Source of the DNA: Sinohyriopsis cumingii
Lineage: Eukaryota; Mollusca; Bivalvia; Unionida; Unionidae
DNA length: 64,000 nt
NCBI GenBank assembly: GCA_028554795.2
Contig: CM068824.1
Span: forward strand, 164,480,130-164,544,129
Reading direction: 5' to 3'
Program-made: the position numbers and the translations under genes
The notes under the pieces: generated by a model
The model's database searches: none
Told to the model about the DNA's origin: nothing
What the model saw: only the letters and a program-made list of their open reading frames with translations
Shown: one piece after another, positions 51,617-64,000 of the stretch
Position numbering within the stretch: position 1 is the stretch's first letter
Layout: the number at the start of each line of letters is the position of its first letter

Positions 51617-52550
51617 TGTATTGTAGTTAGTATAGTAATGGAGTGTCAACAGTTCTTTCTTGAACCACAGAGGAAAAAAAATCCAGTTTTGAATTCTGAA
51701 TAAAATTTAATAAATTCTTTTTCCAAGAACCCTGTATGAGCACTTAAATATTCCCAGGGAAAAGAATAATTCCATAAAATAGAATTTCCACTCAAACTGG
51801 TTACAACAGAAACAACACCTTGATGTCTAAGTGTTTTAAAAGTCCAACTGAAATTATTTCTCAAAACTATTATTTTATTTGGCTACTGCGCAAATCCAGT
51901 AAAACCAGAATTTCAAAATAACAAAGAGGCTTTTTACATGTCTAAAGTCGTACTCCCAGTACAGCCTCGATTTCACTCTATAAATCCCACACTAACACTG
52001 AATAAAAAATTTGTTTTTAAAGTTGTTTACTTCCAATTATGAAATAAGGTCAGAACTAGGTCACCTTTTAGATACAAAGTTCTGATATTAGGATTTTGAA
52101 AAACGGAACTAAATTTTGGGAAAATATCAAATCCACCTAATAAAATTATATTACAGTAGCATGTAATGGAATTTAAAATTTTTTTTTTAAAAAACTAACA
52201 AACAAATCAAATATACATAACAGCCACAATTTTGTTTGTTTTATTTACGTATATTTTCATCATACAGTCATTTTGTTGTGATTTTGTTTGTAATATTTTT
52301 TGACTTTTTGTTTTGATGTCTATGTTGATTTAGATACATATTTTCTGATGACACTGTGAGCTTTATGTATAAGGACATTTTGCTACTGTTTCCTTTTTTC
52401 TTTCTCTTGTGAATCATAGTAGATCTGGGCAAGTCATTAATAGGTCAGAGCAGTTAGGTTATGTGAGAATGTGCCCAGCTGATTCAGTGATCTAAAACAT
52501 TAATGTCAGACACTAAGCTCAACTTAGCAGTGTGATTGATACTGACTGCT
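51617..52550. other. Anonymous DNA, no gene seen
   Basis: AT-rich with an A/T homopolymer region near 52170-52200; no coding motifs. Confidence 0.5.
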
Positions 52551-53328
52551 GGCAAGTAAAGATGTATATATCACGAGCGTACTGATCAAGTAAAGATGTG
52601 TAAATCATAAGCATACAGGGCAAGTTAAGATTTGTATATCACAAGCATACTGGGCAAGTAAAGATGTGTAAATCACAAGTGTACTGATCAAGTAAAGATG
52701 TGTAAATCTTAAGCATACTGGGCAAGTTAAGATTTGTATATCACAAGCATACTGGGCAAATAATCATAAGTGTACTGGGCAAGTAAAGCTGTGTATATCA
52801 TAAGTGTACAGGGCAGGTAAAGATGTGTATATCACAAGCGTACTGGGCAAGTAAAGATATGTATTTCACAAGTGTACTGGGCAAGTAAAGATATGTATAT
52901 CACAAGCATACTGATCAAGTAAAGATGTGTAAATCTTAAGCATACTGGGCAAGTTAAGATTTGTATATCACAAGCATACTGGGCAAATAAAGATATGTAA
53001 ATCATAAGTGTACTGGGCAAGTAAAGCTGTGTATATCATAAGTGTACAGGGCAAGTAAAGATATGTATATCACAAGTGTACTGGGCAAGTAAAGATGTAT
53101 ATATCACAAGAGTATTGGGCAAGTAAAGATATGTATATCACAAGTGTACTGGGCAAGTAAAGATGTATATGTCACAAGAGTACTGGGCAAGTAAAGATGT
53201 GTATATCATAAGTGTACTGGGCAAGTAAAGATGTGCATATCATAAGTGTACTGGGCAAGTAAAGCTGAGTATATCACAAGCATACTGGGCAAGTAAAGAT
53301 ATGTATATCACAAGTGTACTGGGCAAGA
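52551..53328. repeat. 34-bp minisatellite, about 23 copies
   Basis: The unit is approximately AAGTAAAGATGTGTATATCA-CAAGTGTACTGGGC, with variants (GCTGTG, AAATCATAAG, one shortened unit near 52757). Frames across it are artefacts. Confidence 0.95.
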
Positions 53329-53651
53329 TTTAACCTTAAAAGGTTAGTAACATTGAACTATACTTAGTCTGGCACTGCTGAACTTGGCCAAAGCCATACA
53401 TACCCTTGTAAGACTACATCAACTGTGCAAGGGTGTGTTGGTAATTAAGAGAACCTTACAAAGAATTTTGATTGATAGATTAACTAGACCATATAACATT
53501 GTTTTGAAAAGGACCATATCAATTAATGATGTAATTTATAGCAATATTGAATGCATGATTAAGAAGGAACTTTATTGTTGAATTGGCAGATTTATCTTTT
53601 ATAGAACTCTTTGAGTCATGAAAAAACAAAAACATTATCTCCATTTATATT

Positions 53652-53875
53652 GGAGCCCTGGGTGGTTGAGTGGTCTAAGGAGCTTGCTTTAACAGATCAA
53701 TCACACATTTCACCTCTCTGTGAGTTTGAGTCACAGCTAGGCCAATGTGGGTATTGAGAACCAGAAAGCTTGCCATTAGCTTCAGTGGGTCAGTAGGGCT
53801 TCCCAGGTTCTTCCTGGACCAAAATATACTGGCCTCCTTGTAAGGCCTGTCATTAACTCCCCAAAATGATAGCAA
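53652..53875 (+). repeat. tRNA-derived SINE, diverged copy of the 38088 family
   Basis: A-box-like GGTGGTTGAGTGGTCTAAGG, B-box-like GAGTTTGAGTCAC, then GAAAGCTTGCCATTAGCTTC, AGGTTCTTCCTGGACC and ATACTGGCC match the 38088 SINE at lower identity. The tail is not (CAA)n. Confidence 0.75.
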
Positions 53876-54193
53876 TCCATTTGTAATCAGTACATGTATA
53901 CATGTAAAGCATTATTTTAAATATACCTTAATCATAGGAAAAGGTCACAATTTTGTAAATGCTGTACCATAATATTTTGGGATTGATGTTATTAACAGAA
54001 CAGACTTTTAGTCAAAAGTTTTCAAAATATTAAACAAAAAAGGCAAAGTTAATATAATAGGTTATTTTTAAGATATTTGTGAATTTTGCATTCTTTGAAT
54101 TTATTATCTTTAATCACAAATGAAATCTGCATCACAGATGATTTTACATGTACTTAAATTATCAATAATTATATCTTTTTCATAATATTTCTG

Positions 54194-54231
54194 CACACAC
54201 ACACACACACACACATGCACACACACACACA
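54194..54231. repeat. (CA)n microsatellite
   Basis: About 18 CA dinucleotides with one interruption. Confidence 0.95.
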
Positions 54232-54659
54232 AATGTGTTGATGTAAACATGACCAAAATTTCCATAGATGTAAAGTTTTCAGGTAAGTGCAATGGTGCAC
54301 TTTCAGGTTAGAGTTATGGGGCTTCCAAATTTCCAACCTTGGACATCCAGGACTTCCAAAAAGGAAGAATAATGGAACCCCCATTTGAAGTGAAAGTATA
54401 TAATCTGAATATAATGATTCAACAATACATATAAATCTCACATAGAGTTAAAATTATTTGAAATAATTAACCACAAAGTAAGTGTTGTAAATGATGTCCA
54501 ACAAGAAAATATGGGCAAGGTTGAATTTTGAATAAACATAACAAGGACTAATCATTGCTTAAATATGTAAATCATTTTAGAAATTTTATTGATTGAGAAG
54601 AATTTGATTCTTATTTAAGGACGAAGTACAGGCTTTTAAAACTCATTTTCAGGTGTACC

Positions 54660-54852
54660 ATGGCACATTACAAGGGAGCTGCCTCAGAGGGAGGCCGTGC
54701 CATGAATCTGATGAAGAAGAGGCAGAAAGAGCAGGAGGAGATGGAGGTTAAGAAGAAAAAGATCGAGGAGGAATTGAAGATTGGGAGTATTCAGAATAAA
54801 TTTGCCACACACTATGATGCTATTGAACAACAACTCAAGTCAAATACCATTG
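54660..54852 (+). CDS. FAM50A: FAM50/XAP5-family gene, first coding exon
   Basis: From ATG at 54660 the exon encodes [20 protein letters not shown], then a charged helix ([19 protein letters not shown]), then [19 protein letters not shown], ending in the first base of a Gly codon at 54852, followed by donor GTATGT. These blocks identify the N-terminus of the FAM50A/B (XAP5) family, nuclear proteins associated with the spliceosome. The phase-1 junction joins exactly to the exon at 63040. An acceptor-like TTTTCAG at 54646-54652 lies 7 bp before the ATG, so a 5' UTR intron is possible. The symbol is a family-level call; the vertebrate A/B split does not apply. Confidence 0.92.
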
Positions 54853-54892
54853 GTATGTTGAGTGATAAATTTGAATCTGGAAAAATAAAATA

Positions 54893-55205
54893 TACAGTAG
54901 AGGTTTGATTGTCCAGTATAATATGCAGTAGAGATTTGATTATCTAGTATAATATTCAGTAGATATTTGATTATTCAGTATAATATGCAGTAAAGATTTG
55001 ATTATCCAATATAATACGAGGCAGAGATTTGATTATCCAATATAATATGCAGCAGAGATTTGATTATCCAGTATAATATGCAGTAGAGATTTGATTATCC
55101 AATATAATATGCAGTAGAGATTTGATTATCCAATTTAATATGCAGTGGAGATTTGATTATCCAATATAATATGCAGTAGAGATTTGATTATCCAATATAA
55201 TATGC
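54893..55205. repeat. 31-bp minisatellite, about 10 copies, in FAM50-like intron 1
   Basis: The unit is approximately AGTAGAGATTTGATTATCCA-ATATAATATGC. It begins about 40 bp after the splice donor. Confidence 0.95.
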
Positions 55206-55232
55206 AAATGATTATCAGTGATCTAGCTACAC

Positions 55233-55309
<77 letters not shown>
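55233..55309. repeat. Compound (GT)n(AT)n microsatellite
   Basis: About 10 GT then about 28 AT dinucleotides; open frames across it are artefacts. Confidence 0.95.
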
Positions 55310-55314
<5 letters not shown>

Positions 55315-56779
55315 TCTACCCTTTTACCCTCATTTTCCTCCGTCTGTCCTTTCATTGCAAAAAGCTGCCCCTTTGTTCCAAAAAGTGCCCCTTCAGTTGA
55401 TGTGCCCACATACGTCTACTGTGTAAGATATTCCTAGCTGGAACATGCAGCAAGTGTCTCAATAATGTTTCAGCTTGATCCTTTACTCCAACCTCATTAG
55501 GTTTGTACATGCTGGAGTTAATTTTGTTATAGTCCTGTCCATCCATCCATTAGCAAATTGATTTCTGCAGTAATATGAGTGTTTAAATATAGTCACCAAA
55601 ATTGGCATGTGGGTCGCTATGTAGGAGACAAAAACAATTTCGATTTATGGTGAAAATGTTGATAGTTAAGTTCATTGTGAGCCACCAACAAAAATTGATT
55701 TTCGTGAAATAATTGAAGTTATGTTTCAAGACCTTCATCACATTTTGTGGTTGGGTATCCCTATAGGAGACAAAGGATCATATTGATATAATGTTTTTTT
55801 AGGTCAGAGGTCAAGGTCATTGTGATCTACCAAAGGAAATAGGTTGTGTGCATTAATATGATTTCTGCTTCTTAGACCTTCATAAAATTTGCAGCCAATA
55901 GGCGTTTTGTCTGACTGTCAAAGTTACCAGAGTTGGCCTTAGCCCAATTGGACCACTGCGCTCACAGGAGCTCATCGCATTAGTAATTTAAAAAATATAT
56001 CTGTAGAGAAAAAGTAATTTAAAGCGATGGATGAGAATTTTAAGTTCATTATCATATAAAACTTGTTTAAAAGTTTATTCCAAATGCTGTGCTGAAAGGG
56101 TGACCTGTGTGTAAATCCAGGGGGCCCTGCCAAAATGATCCAAATCGGGCCCTGTGTTTGCTAGGGCTGGTGCTGAAAGTTACCATGGTCTGAGAAAGTA
56201 AAATGGTTTCATTATGGTAACTTTAGAGCTTCTAAAAAATAGTCACCAAAACTTACTGATATTTTGATAATACCAAGAATGTCAAGGTCATTGTGATCCA
56301 TAAAGGTAAATTAGTGTCTGCATCATATTAAACACTAAACTTGTCAGGTATATAGCCCTTGATGATAAAATGAAGCCCGATAATTTCATGCTCATGAGCT
56401 TTAATTAGATAGGTGGCTGGCTTATATCTATGTTAGTCTTATTTAAAAACAAGACACAAGTTGTTTTTGCTTTTAACCTTTTAGGTCTTTATGGATAAGT
56501 GCTAACTTGAAAGGTTAGTGCATACATGACACTGTGTTGCAACAAGATTTCATGGGCAGGGGACACTGTCCTTATGACCTGCAAATCTGGGTAAATATGA
56601 AATTTAAAAGAGGCAAATAAAACCACTAGAAAATATTCAAGGCACTAGTGGTGATATAAAATTGAAATAATTTGAATTTGTTTTGGTTGTTAAATCATCT
56701 TGACTTTGTCATTTGCACTGCACAGCCATCTTTTCTTTGGTTTTGTACATCATTGCAGTAAACGTTTCATTGAGCATTT
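55310..56779. other. FAM50-like intron 1, anonymous part
   Basis: No coding exon or named repeat recognised. TCAAGGTCATTGTGATC-type phrases recur near 55800 and 56285, suggesting an old low-copy repeat. Confidence 0.5.
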
Positions 56780-57028
56780 GGTTGACACATAGACACCTTG
56801 ACATATAGACACCTTGACACATAGACACCTTGACATATAGACACATTGACACATTGACATATAGACACATAGTCACATTGACATATAGACACATAGTCAC
56901 ATTGACATCTAGACACATAGACATATAGACAGAGACACATTGACATATAGACACATTGACATAGACATATAGACACATTGACATATAGACACATTGACAC
57001 ATAAACACATTGACACATAGACATATTT
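56780..57028. repeat. Short-period minisatellite (GACACATT/GACATATA)
   Basis: Irregular alternation of GACACATTGACA, GACATATAGACA and GACACATAGTCA, with ~10- and ~21-bp periodicities. The minus-strand Met/Cys/Tyr-rich frames across it are repeat artefacts. Confidence 0.9.
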
Positions 57029-60000
57029 GATTATCTTTAAATGAAAAAATATACACTATTTATATTCATGATCTTGATCTCATTTAATTTTATTGTGCAT
57101 CCATTGTGCACCAGTATTTTATGTAATACTTTATTGCTTCTCCATTGAGTACATTACCGGTCATATCAACATAAAGGATATAAGGCTGCCACCTCCCATA
57201 TCTAGCTCCACTAAAAAGACAAATTTTGTCTTCTCTGTCTATATGATATAAACAAAGGGCAATATGCCATGTCCATTACCTTTCCTTGCTGCCTCCAGGT
57301 ATCACTAGTTTTTACGCTTTGCTGTCATGCAGTCAACATTGTACAAAAAACCTTCAGTAAATCCATGCTAGTATCAATTGATTTGGAACCATCCATCCAG
57401 AAATTTGGATTTGTATTGTGTATTAATATGGATGCTGTTCATTGTTTTTGATTTTTTTAAATTTATTTAGAAAATTTTGTCTATTTAGATCACTTGATAC
57501 AACAGACTATCTTTGGTACATCTTGTGATTCATGTTTTAGCACTTGGTTCCTGTTGTTCACATACTTAATAATGGGTGTTATTCTAGCGACCCATTAATG
57601 CAATGCATTGTTAATTATGCATTTCTTGAGTTATTCAGCGATACACATTGACGTAAGTGCAAGAAGTGCGCGGCCAAGAATGACATGCTGTCTGCCATGT
57701 ACAAAATGTACTTTGTCCTTACTTTACAATGTATGCAATATGGTTTGAGGATGTAGAGGCTGCTGTCTTGCAGAATTTTGCTCATGTACAGGTGCCAGCA
57801 TGTATGATTGGGGATCCCATCTGTTACCACACTTCGATATAGTGAGCTTGTTATTTGGGAGATTTTTTATCTGCCTCTCAACATCAACCTTTTCAATTTC
57901 AACATGGTCATCATTGCCTTTTAGTTCTGGAAGGAGAGTCTTAATAGGAAAACAGTCCAGAATATGTCAGACAACTCTGTAGTGGTGACCTGCCTCTTGA
58001 AACTGGGGCACCAAGTCACTTGACCTGTGCATTCTGGTTTGTCAGTTTTTGGGTTGGTAGTACCAACCCCTTATCAATGTACAAATTAGGCACATTCCTA
58101 GAAAACTTAGTGTCCAGGCTTATCTTCTTTGCAGTCTTTTATCAGATTTATGCACTTTGGGGACTATTTGTGACAGGGTAACATAATAAGTTTCCCACCT
58201 TCATCTCTCCCATTCTGGACCCAGAAGTTTGGACTGTGGCCACACTATCAATCAGTTGGGAGGGGTTGTTGGTCTTTGCTTGCCCACCCATCGTCTTTGT
58301 AGAGAAAGTACGAGTAATACAGAAGTTGATGGATCAGACATGCAAGATGATTCAGTTAAGCACTCTCAGATAGGGCAAAGCCAGGGTCAGCGATCTATTT
58401 GATCTAGCAGTGGATCTTCCCAGGATGATTCCAACCAAGCTTAATCTTCTCAAACATCTGTGATCACAGATCTGCCACCCATGCCCGAACTGTCTTCTCC
58501 TTTGTGTCTGGCTTTTGTAAGGATGGTCTTGCAAATGAAAGAATTTAGACCTTCAATTGTGGAAAGAATCTCAACAGGTAGAAGGCCTTTCCCCATGAAG
58601 GCTTATTAGGGAAAGTGTCTGTGTCCATAAGGGTCTGGTGCCTAGTCAACAACATTGTCTTCTTGAGCTCCTCAATCCCACAGCTTTTTTCTCCTGCATA
58701 CAGTGGCAAGTTGTGATGAATGCAAACAACTCTTGGTGAAGGCTGGGTTGCAGGATATCACCTCAAGCCATATTTTCGTATTTGAAGTGGGTTATATGCT
58801 TGGCATTCTCTAACTTTCAGAAGATGAAAGTTGCCTCATACAGAATTCAGCTTATGAAATTAGAGTGATCTTTGCAATCCTTGCTTTCAGATGTGACACT
58901 TTGATCCAAGACATAGAAGCTGGTATGCAGGTATATCTTCTTGAGTTTTTGTTTTGGATATTTTGCTTTGCAGAGACAAACTCAAAATCTGGTGGATCCA
59001 GTGGCAGCAGCCCAGATGTCCACCTGACCCAGTTAAAACTAACACAATATCTTACCTTTGTCTGATACATTGAGAAGAGAAATTAATCATATTTTTAACT
59101 GGATATAGGGGTCATGTGACCTTATGCTGTGTAGCTTTCAAGTTGGGAGAGTGGGTTATTATTCACATAGAGAATCCAGCTATTTTATTCCCAAGAAGGA
59201 TACCCAAGGTATAGGTTGGATCTGGTGTCATCAAGGATGGGTAATGGGCAAGAGTTATTGTCCTTGTTTATATGATGTAGATAGAAAAGACGAAATTTCA
59301 TCATTTAGTAGGGTTGGATTCGGAACTTAGCAGGCATATATCCCTAACATTAATGTGAGTGGGTAGAAATTATTTGAGAATCAGTTTACTGGAAAAATTT
59401 ACTTCTTTGAATTGTTTTTCTTTTGAAACTAATAATTCTTTGATTTAATGCTATATTCTTACTTCAGAGTCTCTTGCATCATTAATTCAACCTAAAAAAT
59501 ACATTAAGCTGAAATTTGGCAGACAACACAGCAAACCTAGTGCCAGTGTAACTGTTGATGTTGATATCTTCAGGCTGTTAGTTATATATACAACAAATAT
59601 GCACCTAAGGCAGATTGGCAGATTTTAAAAAAAAAATGTTCCTAAAATGAAAGAATATGCAAAAGTATATCTAGGGACAGACAGCAAAGGTGTAAACCAT
59701 TCTGGATTTAGTTTTAGTGCATGTTCTGCATTCCAGTTATATTTCGAACATTCTAGAAAATCATAATTGGGATACTTTTTTGATCTGGACTTTTCAATAT
59801 GGATATGGGTAGGGATAAAAGTACATTGGTGCCAGTATGTTAGACTTGTTCATAGAAGATAGTTTCTAAGTGTGAAAACTTTCTCAGTGTGAAAAAGAGA
59901 CTGTATATAAGAAACCAATTTACTAAACTGTAAATAGGTTAAACAGAAGTATTGAGGTGAAGAGGAAAAGAAGGATGCAGATAATTTATGAGGAAAACTG

Positions 60001-61105
60001 ATGTTTATAGTTAACGTCCCATCTTAGCCAAAAATGTATAAGGAATTCATGATTCTGTAATTGGAGGAATGGATAGACAGTTTATTCTAATTAGACCTTA
60101 ATTTGTACCAGCTATGTACAGTTATGTGTAGGTTCATGGGAAGATGCTGTATAACTGTATAGAATTTTTTTATCCATTCTGGACAGGCTGTTTAGATTCT
60201 GAAACATTGATGCCATGATTCCTGATAAGCATGCTTGTGGCTTGGCTACTCAAACATGGGGCAAGATTGGCGGGGGGAGGGGAATAGGACAAATGTATTT
60301 AAAGTGTAACACTGCATGAATATAAAAAACTTCCTGTTAATGTAATAATGAACAAAATCAGTGAATTCATGTCAAAATACAGCAGAGTTCTTTGGCTCTA
60401 AAAAGCTTTTTTCAAACAAGAGCTGTTATAAATATGGGTATGATAATTGCTATTACAAGTGACATGTATGCAGACTCCATTGACTTAAATATTAATTAGG
60501 GAGATTTTAATTGAAAGAAAATTTATATAATGAATTAAAATCGTTTGAGAAACTTTGGCACATAGAAAGTTTACTTGAATTATGTAATGCAGATATTTAC
60601 TGGAATTGTGTAATGGAAACATTTACTGGTTATTTATGTTGTAAAAGCTGTGGATTAAAACACTCTCCTGATTTTACATTTGAAATTCAAAATTAAGGCC
60701 TCAACAAACACCTATTAGAGGGATATTCTTTAGGCAACAGTATTACAAATGGACTTTTAACAATTTGACTTTTATATTGTTAATGTTAGTTGTCAGAGAA
60801 TTCATGTGGTGTACATTCACATTCTTGAACTGATGTAAATATTTCTGCCCTGAATCTTTAATGAAGGACAGCTTTAAAATAGGAAGCCATGCATGTTTAG
60901 ATGAGAAAAGCAGCTCTCTATATTTTTTGTAGAAACTTTTGGTGCTGCTGCCTTGGTTGTATGCATGCCATTGCATTTGGAATTGTGTATGGTGCCATGA
61001 TTATATGGATGTTGTTCTCTTTAGACTTAATGTTGATGCCATGTTTGTTTGCATTACATTGCATTGTGCTCAATTTATGTATAATCTTCAGCAATGTGCA
61101 AACAG
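57029..61105. other. FAM50-like intron 1, anonymous part
   Basis: No exon with FAM50 similarity was found here. The 57.6-59.1 kb part has somewhat higher GC and protein-like short frames on the minus strand (for example DHVEIEKVDVERQIKNLPNN near 57850-57910). They are broken every few dozen codons and may be an old retroelement I could not identify. Confidence 0.4.
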
Positions 61106-62284
61106 CGTAGATCTCGAGGCATATTTCCTAGCTCATTTTGGGGCATAGATCTCTAGGCATATTTTAGAGCCTGTTTTGGGCATAGATCTCTAGACATATT
61201 TCCTAGCCTGTTTTGGGGCATATGTCTCAAGACATATTTCCTAGCCTGTTTTGGGGCATAGATCTCTATGCATATTTCCTAGCCTGTTTTTGGGCATAGA
61301 TATCAATTGTTATTTCCTAGCCTGTTTTGGGGCATAGATCTCTAGGCATATTTCCTAGCCTGTTTTGGGGCATAGATCTCAATGCATATTTCCTGTCCTG
61401 TTTTGGTGCATAGATCTCTAGACATACTTCCTAGCCTGTTTTGGGGCATAGATCTCAAGACATATTTCCTAGCCTGTTTTGGGGCATAGATCTCTAGGCA
61501 TATTTCCTAGCCAGTTTTGGGGTATAGATCTCAGTGCATATTTCCTAGCCTGTTTTGGGGCATAGATCTCTATGCATATTTCCTAGCCTGTTTTTTGGGC
61601 ATAGATCTCGATGCATATTTCCTAGCCTGTTTTGGGGCATAGATCTCTATGCATATTTCCTAGCTTGTTTTGGGGCATAGTTCTCAATGCATATTTCCTG
61701 TCCTGTTTTGGTGCATAGATCTCTAGACATATTTCCTAGCCTGTTTTGGTGCATAGATCTCAAGACATATTTCCTAGCCTGTTTTGGGGGCATAGATCTC
61801 TAGACATATTTTCTAGCCTGTTTTGGGGCATAGATCTCAAGACATATTTCCTAGCCTGTTTTGGGGCATAGATCTCAAGACATATTTCCTAGCCTGTTTT
61901 GGGGCATAGATCTCAATGCATATTTCCTATCCTGTTTTGGGGCATAGATCTCTAGGCATATTTCCTAGCTTGTTTTAGGGCATAGATCTCTGCATATTTC
62001 CTAGCCTATTTTGGGGCATAGATCTCAAGTCATATTTCCTAGCTTGTTTTGGGGCATAGATCTCTAAGGATATTTCTTAGCCTGTTTTGGTGCTTATATC
62101 TCAAGACATATTTCCTAGCCTGTTTTAGGGCATAGATCTCAATGCATATTTCCTGTCCTGTTTTGGTGCATAGATCTCTAGACATACTTCCTAGCCTGTT
62201 TTGGGGCATAGATCTCAAGACATATTTCCTAGCCTGTTTTGGGGCATAGATCTCTAGGCGTATTTCCCAGCCTGTTTATGGGGC
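61106..62284. repeat. 38-bp minisatellite, about 31 copies, in FAM50-like intron 1
   Basis: The unit is approximately CATAGATCTCTAGGCATATT-TCCTAGCCTGTTTTGGGG. Most copies carry AGATCT. Higher-order similarity between blocks near 61380-61470 and 62130-62220 indicates segmental duplication of several units. Confidence 0.95.
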
Positions 62285-62615
62285 AGAAGTTCAGCCTGAT
62301 TACCAGTACCATCAATGGTCCACTTTTAGCAATTTGTATCTAAAACTTTCCCAGTCATTACTTTTCAGAAAGTCATTTTCTGACATTTGGCAAGAAATGG
62401 TCATAATGAGTGTTTCCCGGGGTCAGAGCTGTCAAAGTTAGCATGTTGAATTATGTAACTGTTAAAAGAATCTTTTAGTTGTAAATACTGTGATTTCCAA
62501 ATTTCACAGTTTGACATTTTTAAACTTAAATTTCCCATATCTAATTAACCCCAGGCCCCATTTCAAACATAAAAAACATCCCTGAAACATATTTACCATT
62601 GCATAATGCACTGGA

Positions 62616-62945
62616 CCGCTCCGGTGGCCTAATGGTTAGAGTTTCCGCCTTGGATACAGGAGGTCGTGGGTTCGATCCCAGGTCGAGTCATACCAAAGAC
62701 TTACAAAAATGGTACTAACAGCTGCCTCTCTTGGTGGTCATCATTAAGAGTTTAGTGTTAGGACTGGTCGGCCTGGTGTCAGGATAATGTGACTGGGTGG
62801 GACATCATGCTACATTACTGTGACATGATGTCCCAGTGCTAGACATCACTATAAACTGCCACACTGCAGACATCATAGCGATATGACTGAAAAATTGTTA
62901 AAGCTACGTTAAAAAATCCAAATCGCATCGCTCGCATAATGCATT
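62616..62945 (+). repeat. tRNA-derived SINE, second family
   Basis: The head CCGGTGGCCTAATGGTTAGA (A box) and GTGGGTTCGATCCCAGG (B box) lacks a pairing acceptor stem, so it is not a tRNA gene. The body GGACTGGTCGGCCTGGTGTC, AACTGCCACACTGCAGACAT and end TTAAAAAATCCAAATC match the reverse copy at 40876-41270. Confidence 0.9.
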
Positions 62946-63039
62946 GATATGTCAGTATTTGTGCCAATGATTTCAGACTTCAGTAGTAGAATCATTATTG
63001 TAAATTTCGTGTCGTATTATTTTTGCCATTCACTTCTAG

Positions 63040-63179
63040 GTTTGGTGACTCTTAATGAAATGAAAGCCAAGCAAGAGGATGTTATAAAAGCAAGAGAGAA
63101 ACAGTTGGCAAAGAAGGAAACAGAAGCAAGACTCATTGAAAAACAGAAGGAAGACAAGAAGCAGAGTGATAGAATGAAG
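63040..63179 (+). CDS. FAM50A: FAM50/XAP5-family gene, second coding exon
   Basis: Acceptor CACTTCTAG ends at 63039. The exon completes the Gly codon and reads LVTLNEMKAKQEDVIKAREK, QLAKKETEARLIEKQKEDKK, QSDRMK, the conserved coiled-coil region that follows exon 1 in FAM50 proteins. The donor AAG/GTTCCA at 63180 is a weak match but is required because the frame meets TGA 9 bp later. The exon ends in phase 0. Remaining exons, including the C-terminal XAP5 domain, lie beyond the window. Confidence 0.9.
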
Positions 63180-64000
63180 GTTCCATATTGATAATTGTGG
63201 TGATTCACATAAACCTACTTTTGTTTCATATGTTATGTTATGGTTCTGATCTAAATAACAGAATAGAGCAAAAACTACAAGTTTTGTAAAATTCAACAAA
63301 TAAATTAGTTTCATTAAATATAAAGTCAGAATTTAAAAATAAACTTACAATATTTTTTATTAAATTGCAGATAGTCCTTAAAGTTCCATCACAAGTTCCA
63401 ATATGGAATGTGTTGATGTGCCAGTGGCCTGGATTGTGGTGATGTGCTAAGAGTCTTTTGATATGTCCAAGAATATTATTTTTGAGCATTTAGTATTTCC
63501 AATGAATAATAATGAAAAACTGAACAAATCAATAAGACTGATTCTGCTTCAAGATGTTAAGTAAACAACATTATGAAAAAAGCTGACACAGTAAATGAGC
63601 CAGGATGTAGGTGAGCCTTCTCTGTAAAACATTCAAAGTTGTCAACCAGTTTATTAATTTCCAAGTGGAAATCTGATGTCCTAGACCCATACCCAAATAA
63701 ACGTTTTCTTCATTGGTAATGATCTGAATACTGAACCCAGATTCGTAGATAACTATTAGCTATGTATTCTGTTGTTTACAAAATAAATATCCTGTTCAGG
63801 TACACAGTGAACTTGATTTTCAACAAGGTTGGGTACAAAATACAAATGCATGGAACATATAATCATTAAGAAAAGCCAGCAAATAATACAAATTAAATAA
63901 ACATTACACATGTTGTCTAAATTGTTTAATTATGAACTGTACTGTCAACCATAAAATTGTAATGAACCTGAATTTGTTACTGAATGCTCCTGTGGCCTAG
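63180..64000. other. FAM50-like intron 2 (partial)
   Basis: Contains dispersed repeat copy B (about 63262-63420: ACAAGTTTTGTAAAATTCAA) and, at the very edge (63984-64000), GCTCCTGTGGCCTAG, which looks like the start of another SINE head. No exon was recognised. Confidence 0.5.

Noticed and set aside
52551-53328. CRISPR-like periodic array
   Set aside because: The whole 34-bp unit is repeated without unique spacers, and the context is an animal genome; it is a minisatellite. The same applies to the 42-, 50-, 31- and 38-bp arrays.
56709-57056. Minus-strand Met/Cys/Tyr-rich frames
   Set aside because: Translation of a short-period tandem repeat in an intron; no signal other than the repeat.
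57800-58560. Possible host exon or DIRS-type retroelement
   Set aside because: Short protein-like stretches on the minus strand are broken repeatedly and I could not match them to RT, recombinase or FAM50 sequence, so no call is made.
62626-62700. tRNA-like sequence with A and B boxes
   Set aside because: The 5' and 3' ends cannot form an acceptor stem and the sequence continues into a SINE body also found at 40876-41270, so it is a SINE head and not a tRNA gene.

Overview
The window is animal nuclear DNA: AT-rich, intron-bearing, dense in retrotransposons, tRNA-derived SINEs, microsatellites and minisatellites. The only host gene I can name is a FAM50/XAP5-family splicing-associated gene. 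Its first coding exon (54660-54852) and second coding exon (63040-63179) are separated by an 8.2 kb intron filled with tandem arrays. The repeat profile would suit a marine invertebrate such as a mollusc, but that is inference; nothing here fixes the species.

The centrepiece is a nearly complete Polinton/Maverick-like (adintovirus-like) element at 22911-37842 (14.9 kb). It has about 207-bp terminal inverted repeats that differ only by two single-base length changes, and 7-bp target-site duplications (CCAGGTA). It carries a packaging ATPase, a zinc-ribbon plus phospholipase A2 gene, an integrase, a divergent family-B DNA polymerase joined to an SF1 helicase, a Cys-rich protein, an HNH endonuclease, a small unknown protein, and a right-hand block of minus-strand structural-type genes: a candidate minor capsid/penton protein, a membrane protein, a fibre-like coiled-coil protein, an adenain-type protease, a small basic capsid protein, a candidate major capsid protein, a pVI-like protein with candidate adenain sites, and a large C-terminally conserved accessory/scaffold protein. 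Most frames are intact. Three genes are split by one-base changes in homopolymer runs and one has lost its ATG, so this copy is young but broken, or the assembly has homopolymer errors.

The element sits inside the polyprotein of an older Ty3/gypsy retrotransposon (gag remnant 21603-21887, protease 22245-22910, continuation 37843-38087 and 38350-38500). That host element was also hit by a tRNA-derived SINE (38088-38349) and carries a second partial SINE. A second, more decayed Polinton-type lineage survives as a right-end fragment at 11018-12680, with its own diverged inverted-repeat end and three recognisable genes. Two further small relics lie at 16722-16871 and 20427-20850.

Layout: 1-3700 anonymous DNA with hairpin repeats; 3.9-8.2 kb two minus-strand LINE remnants (RNase H-bearing, then Tx1/L1-like); 8.2-11.0 kb a plus-strand gypsy remnant with its 3' LTR; 11.0-12.7 kb Polinton relic; 12.7-21 kb mostly anonymous DNA with a 42-bp array and LINE ORF1 and viral relics; 21.6-38.5 kb nested gypsy/Polinton/SINE; 38.5-54 kb anonymous DNA with SINEs, a foldback element, a CR1/L2-like LINE, a 50-bp minisatellite split by a 1.36 kb solo-LTR-like insertion, a pogo/Tigger-like relic and a 34-bp array; 54.6-63.2 kb the FAM50-like gene start.
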